A DNA stretch of 29,468 nucleotides from Cercozoa sp. M6MM (taxonomy: Eukaryota; Endomyxa: Ascetosporea), in assembly GCA_040357565.1 (NCBI GenBank), contig JBDODJ010000135.1. One strand, 5' to 3'. Below are positions 15,905 through 24,043 of the stretch, piece after piece. The notes under the pieces are model-generated. The model was not told where the DNA came from. It worked only from the letters and a program-made list of their open reading frames with translations, and ran no database searches. The first letter of the stretch is position 1, and each line of letters starts with the position of its first letter. The translations under genes were made by a program, and so were the position numbers.

Positions 15905-16263
15905 ACACGCTGCAACTGCTGCCGAAACTGCTGCTGTCGCTGCTGTTTCATTTTATTTAGTCATTCAAAGAAATACAAAGAAAGATCAGAGCAAAAAGTT
16001 ACTTGTGCCTGCAGGGTCATCATGTGCACCGACGACACTGACGACAGCAAGCGAGGTGGCGGCGGCATTGGGATTTCGGCCACTTCGTTCTGCTCGGCCG
16101 GAGCTTCAGCAGCAGCGGCAGCAGCAGAAGCTGCAGAATTCGAGGCGACTTTGCCAAGCACAGCTTGCTGCTGCTGCTGCTGGTCCTCCTGCTGTTGCTG
16201 CTCAAAAATCTCGGCGGCCTCCTCGGCAGCGTCGCGTGCCACCTGCGCTGAGAAGTCCGTCAT
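15117..16263 (-). CDS. Glutamine-rich nuclear-type protein of unknown function, 6 exons
   Basis: I do not recognise the family. Exons in phase: 16263-16003, 15942-15766, 15697-15650, 15576-15559, 15496-15447, 15378-15117; about 271 residues. MTDFSAQVARDAAEEAAEIF opens a helical acidic segment, followed by Gln and Ala runs (QQQQ, AAAAAA), a PMPPPPR segment and a second long Gln/Arg region. The conserved-looking core is LDLSRDELLDLVAAVEEQVV followed by YRCATSRIEYKVACLRWRSR and GKKRRRMQGDFFDS. The tail is acidic and ends in PAQKKAKTA, a possible nuclear signal. The ATG at 16263 is chosen because the codons before it look like a 3' splice site (GTGCGCAG). The open frame does extend 41 codons upstream to an ATG at 16386. 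A transcription co-regulator role is only a guess from composition. Confidence 0.65.
15832..15904. repeat. CAG/CTG triplet run coding for polyglutamine
   Basis: Two CTG runs on the plus strand (15834-15860 and 15875-15904) read as CAG codons (Gln) in the minus-strand gene. They are nearly pure CAG, so slippage-prone. Confidence 0.9.
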
Positions 16264-16617
16264 ACCTGCGCACATCGGACAACATCTCTTACACACGTGA
16301 CACGTGTTTAAACCCACTCGCTCAAGTTGGCCAGTCATACCGTCCCCGCACCGAAACACGTCAAAAGAAAACGCACACGATACCAAATCGGATCCTAAGC
16401 CTCTTAGATTACGCTAACCGTGCGCGCACACTCCTACAAAGACTGCAAGCACACTGAGACACTGCGTGAAATCTCCTGTTTGGCCAAATCACGGAGTACG
16501 TTTGATCGCAACAGAATCAATACAAAGAACGAATGCGTAAAGTTCGTGTAACAATGATCCATCACTCGACTTGAGTGACCAACAACTAATCAACCGTCAG
16601 CATTGCTTATTGAGTGC
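16264..16617. promoter_or_regulatory. Upstream region of the Gln-rich gene with twin CACGTG boxes
   Basis: About 350 nt between the ATG of the Gln-rich gene and the stop of the dehydrogenase. Two palindromic CACGTG motifs (bHLH/bZIP-type E/G box) sit at 16294-16299 and 16301-16306, separated by one base and about 30 nt from the ATG. If the longer N-terminus is used they would fall inside coding sequence. Nothing else is identified. Confidence 0.4.
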
Positions 16618-18800
16618 TCACGCGTCTGCCATACTCGTGGTCGGCACATCATCGCCGTCAGCAGCTCCAGTAGCGTCAAAATCCGGCGTGAGCACGACTC
16701 GGAAACGCACCTATCATTGAAACAATTTGGGTCAGTATCCGCGTGGAAGGCAAAAAAAAGCTGAAGACAGAAAAAGGAAACCTCGTTGTCGATAACACGA
16801 CGCGTCTGTTCGTTGCAATCGCTCATGGGAGCAACCTCAAGCATCGGCTTGACTCCCTTCTCAGCCGCCAATTGCAGCATGTCGCGCATGTCGTGCCGAC
16901 TGCCGACCTGGATAAATAAATAAAGAGACGGTAAAGAAAGGGTAAAGAGGGCAGCAACGAGTAGTAAAAAAGGGGAGAGTAAGGAAGTAAAGATACCCAC
17001 GAGCCCGCAACCGACATACGTCGCAGCACGAGCTTCGACGGCGTCACAGTGCACTTGCCTTCTTCCGGCTGCATGGAAGAATATGGGAGTAGAGGCAGGG
17101 CAGGGGCATGGGCAGGGGTAGGGCTAGGGTAGGGGTAAAGCACCAGTCCCACGAGGATCATGGCACCATCGACATCAACGAGATCGGCAAAGGCGTCGTA
17201 GTCGAGGTTGTTGCCATTGGCCGTCACCAGCAGTCGGTCCAACGAACACGAGGCCGCCTTCATCTCCTGCACGGGGGGGGGGGGGTAAACATGGGGGTAA
17301 ACAGGGGGGTAAACAGGGGGTAAACAGGTTGAAACCGGCCCACCTCCTCGCTGCTGGTGGCCACGAAAGCGTCGGCACCCAGACTGCCAACAAGCGTGCA
17401 CAAACAAACAAGTGTGTCCGACCCCAAACAAGTCTGTCCACACAGGAGACAGTAGCACACGAGTACCTGCGCGCCAGAGCCTCCTTGCTGTGTGTGCGCG
17501 ACAGCACCGTCACATGCGCGCCCATCGCCTTGGCGAATTGGACGCCCTGTACCGTACATACAGGCCGTACATATAGACCGTACATATATACCGTACATAT
17601 GACAGTCCAAGTGGACCGTACAAAAGCTACCAAGTGACCCAGTCCGCCCAGACCGAGAATACCGACGCGCGTGTTTTCGTCGCATCCGAAATGACGCAGC
17701 GGCGAGAACAGCGTCGTGCTAGAGTTTTACCCCCCTGTTTACCCCCCTATTTACCTCCTCTTACCTCCCTATTTACCCCTTACCCCCCTCAGAGAAAGCC
17801 TACCCAGCACAGAGGAGCGGCGCAGCGTCGGCGTCGGAAAGAGCGGCCGGAATCTCGAACACGTGCGCCTCGTCGGCCAGCACATGGTCAGCGTAGCCAC
17901 CGTAGGACATGTCACCATTGGCCCACCGGTAGCCATACGCCTGGACCATGGCCACATGATTTAAGGCGATTAGTCTCCTTTAATTAAGGCTATTTTTAAT
18001 TAAGGCTGCGTACCTTGACCTTCTCGGCACAGTAGCCGTCGCGCTGCGTGGCGCACATGCGGCATTCGTGTTCGCGCTGAGGGTAGGGGGGTAAAGGGGT
18101 AAGGGGTAGGAAGTTAAGGGGGCCAAGGGAGCAAAGAGGGCAAAGAGGGCAAAGAGGGCAAGGGGGGGGGGTAAACGACGCACCTGCTGGCAACTGAAGA
18201 CCTGCGGTCCCACGCCGACACGCTGACCCTACATTTAATTAAGGGTGCGGATTACACTGGTACAGATCAGTATCAGATGTACAGTTTGGACGAGAGAAAC
18301 GTCGGATCCGGTGGCTACAACAGTGCCGACAATCTCGTGGCCCGGACACACCGGATAGTGCGTCTTGCCTGCCGGGTAGGGAGGGGTGGGGGGGGGGGGG
18401 GGGGGGGTGTGGGGGCGGGGGAGGGGGGAAGGGGGTGAAAAAAGGTTAAACAGTTTATGGGAGGTACCCCAGCCACTGCGAGCCATATGAATGTCGCTAA
18501 AGCAGATGCCACACGCCGAGATCTGCAACGACACCACCAGAATACATGTCCACACAAGGTTTAGTCCAGATGAGATAGGCTCATACTTTGATCATCACAT
18601 CATGCGGCAACAACTCGCGCGGCTTGTAGCGAAACTACAAAAAAAAAGATTCTCCACCATCTTCTCAAACTAACTGCGTCTGTACCGGCTTGTACTCGCC
18701 ACTCTCGTCAAACGCCGCGTAACCGCGAATCTGAAAAAAAAAATTGGTCTGCCTCGAAGCCAATTCGCAATAGGCAGCTTACCTCCATAGGTACGCTCAT
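16618..18800 (-). CDS. Zinc-dependent alcohol dehydrogenase, cinnamyl-alcohol type (MDR superfamily), 15 exons
   Basis: NADP(H)-linked oxidation/reduction of alcohols and aldehydes (family knowledge). Exons, all in phase: 18800-18783, 18730-18686, 18634-18587, 18522-18468, 18368-18283, 18228-18184, 18076-18014, 17940-17804, 17718-17631, 17546-17467, 17383-17344, 17266-17144, 17068-16997, 16907-16782, 16710-16618; about 372 residues, close to the usual 350-360. N-terminus: [14 protein letters not shown]. Catalytic zinc ligands: Cys in [11 protein letters not shown] and His in CPGHEIVG. Structural zinc lobe: C-x6-C-x2-C-x7-C, where the family usually has C-x2-C-x2-C-x7-C. Rossmann motif: [11 protein letters not shown], preceded by [16 protein letters not shown], which is typical of this subgroup. 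C-terminal landmarks: [18 protein letters not shown] and the final VRFRVVL strand. It starts head-to-head with DNAJC21. Substrate not predictable. Confidence 0.95.
17267..17330. repeat. Poly-G / GGGGGTAAACA repeat in a dehydrogenase intron
   Basis: A G run followed by several units of GGGGGTAAACA on the plus strand lies in intron 17343-17267. In the sense of the gene it reads TTTACCCCC repeats ending in poly-C just before the GTGCAG acceptor. Confidence 0.85.
18387..18408. repeat. Poly-G homopolymer in a dehydrogenase intron
   Basis: A run of about 20 G on the plus strand (C in the sense of the gene) within the intron between exons 18468 and 18368. Length is likely unreliable in sequencing. 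Confidence 0.85.
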
Positions 18801-19025
18801 TTCTGCTCTTTTTCAATAGTTTGCACGTCACTAGGACACACAATGCGCTCGTTTGAACCTGTTCTGTGGAGATTGGTTGGTCACACACGCACCCTTATTT
18901 TCGCGAGGCAGCAAAAAACTCGCGGAATTCTGCGCTTTTGCCGTGTTGCGTGGCACTCTCAGTGCGAACTTTGCATTATTACGGGCAGTAGCACACGTTC
19001 ACATACATCAACGCGTGAGGACGAA
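18801..19025. promoter_or_regulatory. Probable bidirectional promoter region, dehydrogenase / DNAJC21
   Basis: 225 nt between two divergent start codons. No clear TATA box or canonical heat-shock element (alternating GAA/TTC with 2-nt spacing) was found. Promoter status rests on the layout. Confidence 0.4.
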
Positions 19026-21472
19026 ATGTCTCAGCCACGCACGTGTTATTACACGCTGCTCGGCGTTGACGGCGATGCCACGCTCTCCGAGATCACGCGG
19101 GCCTTCCGCAAGCGTGCCATGCGGGTACCGATATTTCTTCTTTTAAGTGATGGGCACTAGGTGAGAAACGCTGCCCTGTTCTTCAGTGGCACCCAGACAA
19201 GAACCGTGACAATATTGAAGAGGCCACGGAGCGCTTCAAGGAGCTCAACGAGGCCTACCAGACACTAAGCGATCCACAGGTGCCACATCTGGTCCATGTC
19301 ACTCTCTTTGATGGCTTTATTTTTACTTTGGGCGACAGGAACGCTCGTGGTACGACTCACATCGCGATGAGATTCTCGGTCGAACCAACGGGTTCCTTTG
19401 ATGCTAGTTTATTCGGTCGAATAATTTCTCACTTTGGTCTTTGTAGTGAACGACGCGCAGACGACGCAGATTTGGGCGACGGCGGAATGGATATTAACTT
19501 GGTATCTATCTCCATTGTTTTATTTCTCGCGTTTATGTTATAATCTATTTGTAGTGGCCGTACTTCCGCGCGGACTCGTTTAATGGTTTTGCTGATGACA
19601 ACCCTCGTTCTTTCTACAGCGTACGCTAATTTAACATTGCTTCTGCTCCACTTTTTACTCAAATCCGCCTGCACAGGTGTTTTCGCGCGTTTTCGCTTCG
19701 ATCGACGATCTTGAGAAGAAAGCTTTTCTCCGACGTCATAAAGGGGTGCGTTTGAGTTTCAAATCTTTGTCGATGTAGTCTAAACTTTTTTGCCCCTCAG
19801 AAAGAGAGCGAATACGTTGCTTACCCGCATTTCGGAACATCGGCGGATGATTGCACTGGGTTCTACCGTCGATGGCATGCTTTTGCCACAACGAGGTACC
19901 GGTTTCATCAGACTCAGTTGTTGTGTGTTTGTTGATCATTCGAGACGCTGCTGCGCAGGCCGTTCTCTTGGAAGGATCACTGGCATCTACCAGATGCGCC
20001 GAATCGAAAGGTGCGCCGACTCATGGAGAAGGAGAATCAGGAGTTGCGCAACAAGGCGCGCCGAGAGTACGGCGAGTTGGTACTGATGTGTCTGTTCTGC
20101 TTCATGCTTTCCAGATTTTGAACTTTGGGATCGCTCGTATACATGACAGGTGCGTCGGCTAGTGACTCACGTGCAGAATCGTGACCCGCGCTGGGCCGAG
20201 CGACGGGAGCAGAAGCGACAGGAGAAACTGCGCGAGCAAGAGCGTCAGGACGAGCTGCGTGAGGAACGCAAAAAGGTACGCTTGACTGTCCCTCTGTTTC
20301 TGTGTTTCTGCTTGATCACATACATTTCTAGGAACAAGCGGAAGCACGTGCACGCGCTTTGGAAGCGGAACAGGAGCGCTTTGAAATGATGGAGAAAGAG
20401 CGCCAAGAAGCAATCGAACGAGGCGAATTCGTGTTTGAGGACTCTTCTTCGGAGGTATCGTTCTGCACTTCTTAAAATTGTTGAGGCACCATATTGGTTG
20501 TTTTCGGTAGGAGGAGGAAAAGTTGTTTTGTGAGGCGTGCAACAAGGAGTTCAGCAACCAAGACCTTCTTCTCAAGCACGGCCGGAGTAATTTTTGTTTA
20601 TGTTTCTTTTTTAATCCAAGGGTATTTTCTGTACCAGGCAAGCGACACAAAAAACAAGTCGAACGCTTTCGCCGCTTGCGTGGCCGCGAACCTGTAAAAA
20701 TGTTTTTTTAAATTTAAATTGCGGTTATTGCAGCTGTTTTCTTTTCTGCACAGATTTTTGGGCTCGACGTTGACGAAGAAGAAGAAAATTCAACATCCGA
20801 AGAAGAATTTGACGTACTGCGGTTTCAAGTGATTTCCGGTTTTGCAGAACAGCTAGTTTTTTTCACAGGAAGAAAAAGAGTTGCGTCGACTGCAAGAAGA
20901 AGAAGAGAAGCGTCGCAAGAAACTTCAGCGCAAACAGCGCAAAAAGCAGACTCAAGCGGTACTAGAAAGTCCGTTGTCCTTGTTTCGATTTTGTGTGATG
21001 CCAAATCAGATCGACGAAGACGCGTTGTTGGAAGAGTTTTTGGCCGAAGATCTCGACAATCTCGAGCTCGACGACTTTGATGAGAGTCTGAACAACAAAA
21101 AGACTCCCGATGTGACACAGCAAGAGATGAGTGCGCCAGTCAACGATAAGGCTCCCGTGGAATCCAAGAAAAAGCGTCGAAGACGGAAGAAGGAAAATGT
21201 ATTTGCTTTAACTTTTTGCGGTAAGGGACGACTAAATTCGGTTGTGCTTCCAGGCCAAGATCGACCGTGCGGAGGCCGTCCGATCCGCTGTTCCGACTTG
21301 CGGTATGTTTCGGTTTCATGGGTTGTTCACTGGAGTACATTTACAATACAAGCTCGTAGGTTTCTGCGGTGCGAGCTTTGAATCGCGATCCGGTTTGTTC
21401 CGACATCTCAAGGAGCAGCCCCGACACGCACTGCGACGCGATTTTGTGGATGCTAACAAGAAAATGCCGTGA
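19026..21472 (+). CDS. DNAJC21: DNAJC21/JJJ1-type J-domain co-chaperone with two C2H2 zinc fingers, 17 exons
   Basis: Hsp70 co-chaperone for late 60S ribosome maturation (known for yeast Jjj1 and human DNAJC21). Exons in phase: 19026-19124, 19187-19279, 19339-19391, 19447-19501, 19555-19620, 19677-19745, 19801-19895, 19959-20079, 20150-20275, 20332-20454, 20511-20586, 20638-20693, 20754-20813, 20869-20958, 21010-21198, 21254-21302, 21360-21472; 510 residues. Residues 1-64 form the J domain ([17 protein letters not shown], then HPD in WHPDKN after the first intron). The family middle part is clear: [36 protein letters not shown] charged coiled coil follows, then zinc finger 1 ([17 protein letters not shown]...RH) and an acidic EEE/lysine-rich region. 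Zinc finger 2 is assembled across the last intron ([17 protein letters not shown]...H). The ATG at 19026 is chosen because the J domain begins right after it. Confidence 0.97.
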
Positions 21473-21595
21473 TGCTCCACCCGTCACTCCCTGCGCTAAC
21501 GCGCTGGATTGAAACTGCGTATTCTGCTACGCAGCTTAAACTGTAACTTGATTTAACTCACGTCACGTCGCTGGCAGCAGTGACTTGATAGTTTC
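21473..21595. other. 3' flank of DNAJC21
   Basis: Short downstream region, ending in the first copy (21581-21595) of the direct repeat that flanks the dispersed element. No other feature seen. Confidence 0.5.
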
Positions 21596-21674
21596 TCTTG
21601 CGACCCACCCCAGACTGGTGCAGGGGAACTACATAGTTGGTTTCCTAGAAGACTCAACTAACTAACTAACTAAC
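21596..21674 (+). mobile_element. Short dispersed element (SINE-like), copy 2, with 15-bp flanking direct repeat
   Basis: A 79-bp unit: head TCTTGCGACCCACCCC, core CTGGTGCAGGGG, palindrome AACTACATAGTT, then TTCCTAGAAGACTC and an (ACTA)n tail. It is bounded by an exact 15-bp direct repeat TGACTTGATAGTTTC at 21581-21595 and 21675-21689, as expected for target-site duplication by target-primed reverse transcription. No co-located coding capacity. It lies about 120 nt downstream of the DNAJC21 stop, on the same strand. Confidence 0.82.
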
Positions 21675-21689
21675 TGACTTGATAGTTTC

Positions 21690-22158
21690 CAATAATTTCA
21701 AGGGACCGCGTATTGTCGGCCGACGAACTAGGTAGGAATTCGAACGTACGCTCGGTGCGTTTGACTTGAGTGCAAGGGGTATGGCGGCCGACGGCGCGCA
21801 CCGGATGTGTAGACGGAGAGAGGACAGGATGCGAGATAAGAATGAAGGAAGAGCTACAGCGATGAGGGGTCGACACCCAGCGAAGCTAGAAGTGAGTCTG
21901 CGTCACTGTCACAGAGGCTGTATGAAAAAAGGGACAACCAACAAGAGGGGATAAAGAGAGTGAATACGTGGGATGCAGCTCAAAATTGAGCCCGAACGGT
22001 GTAAGATGGTGAGCGCCCAGTTTGCGTCTGTCGTTTTTGTTGCTGTTGTTGTTGCTATTGTCGTGGCTGCTATTGTTCTGACCGGTCTTACTCTGTGTCT
22101 TGCTCTTGTTCCGTGCTGCTGCTTCGGCGCTTGCACTCGATGACGGCGTTCCCGACTG
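21690..22158. other. Convergent 3' flank between the element and the HSF-type gene
   Basis: About 470 nt with no supported exon. A TTG/GTTGCT-rich stretch at 22031-22080 is simple-sequence-like. Open frames here read through it without motifs. Confidence 0.5.
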
Positions 22159-23523
22159 TCAAACGTATACTTGCAGCTCCGACAACTGAGAGGATCAAAC
22201 AAGGAAGGGACTCCGTACCGTGTTGATGCTCGAAAACAGTTCGGCGTTGGCCGAGTACAATCGATCGACACCGAGTGGTGTAAAGGTTTCCTGCACCCAA
22301 GAGGTAGTTGTCGGTAAAACTACTCATATACAACTATACAGACAGCAGAGACTACCTGTGCATGATTCCACCAGTCGGCAGTCATGTCGTTGCTGGCAGG
22401 CAGCACAATCTGCGACAGTGACGTCAGGGACGGCTGGCCTCCTCCCTGAGTCGGCAATGTGAGTGGGCCTCCTGCTGTCTGTAGTTGCGATACGGTGCGT
22501 TTCGTGTCGGCAGAGGTCGTCGCTGACGTCGCGTGCTCCGGCAGCGACATGTTTGACGACGCGGGCACCTGGCCGGCCCCTGCTGCCGGTGTAGGCGAAA
22601 GCTCGGCACTGGCCGTGTCTCGTGCCAACATGTCCTGCTGCTGATCCCCGTCGGGCACACTGGACCGTAAGCGACGCGCAATCGACGACAGTCGAGTCAG
22701 CAGTTCTTTTGACAAAACTTCTTTTTTACTGGCATATAGAGAGAAGAAAGCACCTGTGTTGCTGTTGTCACTCGCGATCTTTCGTCGCTTTGGCGGCCGG
22801 AAGTGCTCGTCGAGCGCATCAACGAGGTCCAGGCACGCCTGGCGCAGCATCACGTTCTCTCGACGCAGCTGCGTGATTTGATTGTTCGCGGGTTTCTTTC
22901 TCTGGAACGAACAATCACACCGATTATCAAACCACAAAACGAACAATAACAAACTGTACACACCTTAATCACTGCAAGCAGCTCTCGCTGTCCACGCAGA
23001 AAATGTGGATGCCGAAAGATCGCACGTGCGCCTTGGTGAAGTTCCTGTCAGCCAGAAACGAAAAAAGTGCTTCCACTTCACATCAGTTCAATTTTTGAGA
23101 AGAGCAAGTCCGGGAAACCTTAGTGAATCCGTAGAAGTTCAGTTGTCGCACAAAACTCGGGAATTTTGAGTGCTTGAAAAAGCGTGGCAAGATCTCTTGG
23201 GCCTGTTATCCAATCAAACAGCAAAGTCAAGCCCTATGACCCACCTCTGGTTGAGTTGTACTACCAGCACGTGCTCATCTTCGACGACAAATCTCTTTCC
23301 GTCCTCCATCTAAATTTAAGAATGTGAAATGGGGAGAATGCAGGTATGATCAAAAGGAATCCATCATACCCAGTGGACGACCTTATCGCATGAGGGGTCG
23401 CTTACCATCGTAAACGTTGTCTACGAGAGTCAGGTATACCAAGCGTGATCATGATCGATAAGTGCGAAAGGTCTGTACGTGTAAGAAGCCGCGTTTCGCA
23501 CCAGCTCGCGGTCTTTGGGACAT
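22159..23523 (-). CDS. Heat-shock-factor-type transcription factor, 8 exons
   Basis: Sequence-specific DNA-binding regulator of the HSF family; nuclear. Exons: 23523-23479, 23420-23370, 23309-23241, 23202-23119, 23045-22964 (frame conflict, see findings), 22901-22356, 22290-22219, 22185-22159. The winged-helix domain reads GFLH, then [53 protein letters not shown], then [13 protein letters not shown]; this is the classic HSF order with the recognition helix FxSFVRQLNxYGF-like. A Leu-rich coiled coil follows ([25 protein letters not shown]), with a basic PPKRRK segment (possible nuclear signal), then a Ser/Thr/Ala/Pro-rich region. The start MSQRPRAG at 23523 is one choice; upstream in-frame ATGs exist. 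Internal phases agree except in exon 5. The gene lies tandem and downstream of CHD on the same strand. Confidence 0.88.
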
Positions 23524-23799
23524 TACGGGCACTCTGGAGACCAAGCAACGAGAATTCTCGCTGGGTTGGGATGTGCACCAGACTCTTGTCAACAACACGT
23601 TCTTGTCCCTGACGTGTTTCTCGGCCTCGTACGCACAGTGTGCACTTAGCGCAGTAATGCACACAGGCGCGCACAACAACAGGCCGTGACGTAGTCGATG
23701 GTCTTGCTGCCACTGTCGTTTTGTTTTTGGGGATCTGACTTGCTGATTGTGCGCTGACCAAGGTGGCGTCTATGATTTTTAAACGGCTGGGAACATCAG
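23524..23799. other. 5' flank of the HSF-type gene
   Basis: About 275 nt. The minus-strand open frame continues upstream to 23679 (alternative start) without recognisable motif. The first flanking repeat of the dispersed element ends the region (23785-23799). Confidence 0.45.
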
Positions 23800-23867
23800 T
23801 CAGTTCCTTGAGTCTTATTGGTAACCAACTAAGTAGTTCCCCTGCACCAGCCCGGGGTGAGTCATAA
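23800..23867 (-). mobile_element. Short dispersed element (SINE-like), copy 3, minus strand, with 15-bp imperfect flanking repeat
   Basis: Read on the minus strand: head CTTATGACTCACCCC, core GGCTGGTGCAGGGG, palindrome AACTACTTAGTT, then a degenerate GACTCAAGGAACTGAC tail. Flanks on the plus strand are GGCTGGGAACATCAG (23785-23799) and GGCTGAGAACATCAG (23868-23882), 14 of 15 identical. Its head begins at the same element position as copy 2, which argues these are full-length ends. It lies about 180 nt downstream of the CHD stop, on the same strand as CHD. Confidence 0.78.
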
Positions 23868-24043
23868 GGCTGAGAACATCAGCATTCTCCGGTGAAATTG
23901 GACTATTGAAGTGATACAAAAGTCCAGCACTATCGTCAGGTTCCAGCCACTTGACTTCTTATCACCTTCTCTCGATCTTGCGTGGGTGGTTATGCTTTAC
24001 CATGACTTGATACTGACTGATCATGTGATATCGTATCGTACGA

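Noticed and set aside
17271..17330. GGGGGTAAACA repeats as an internal telomeric tract
   Set aside because: Units are irregular, the motif is not a known telomere repeat, and the same TTTACCC/poly-C composition recurs inside many short introns bounded by good splice sites.
18843..19025. Longer N-terminus for DNAJC21 starting at 18843
   Set aside because: J-domain proteins of this family start immediately before the J domain, and the ATG at 19026 fits. The upstream open frame has no family similarity and would fill the shared promoter.
18801..19025. Heat-shock elements controlling DNAJC21 through the nearby HSF gene
   Set aside because: GAA and TTC trinucleotides occur (e.g. GAACCTGTTC), but not with the required alternating 2-nt spacing, so a regulatory link is not supported.
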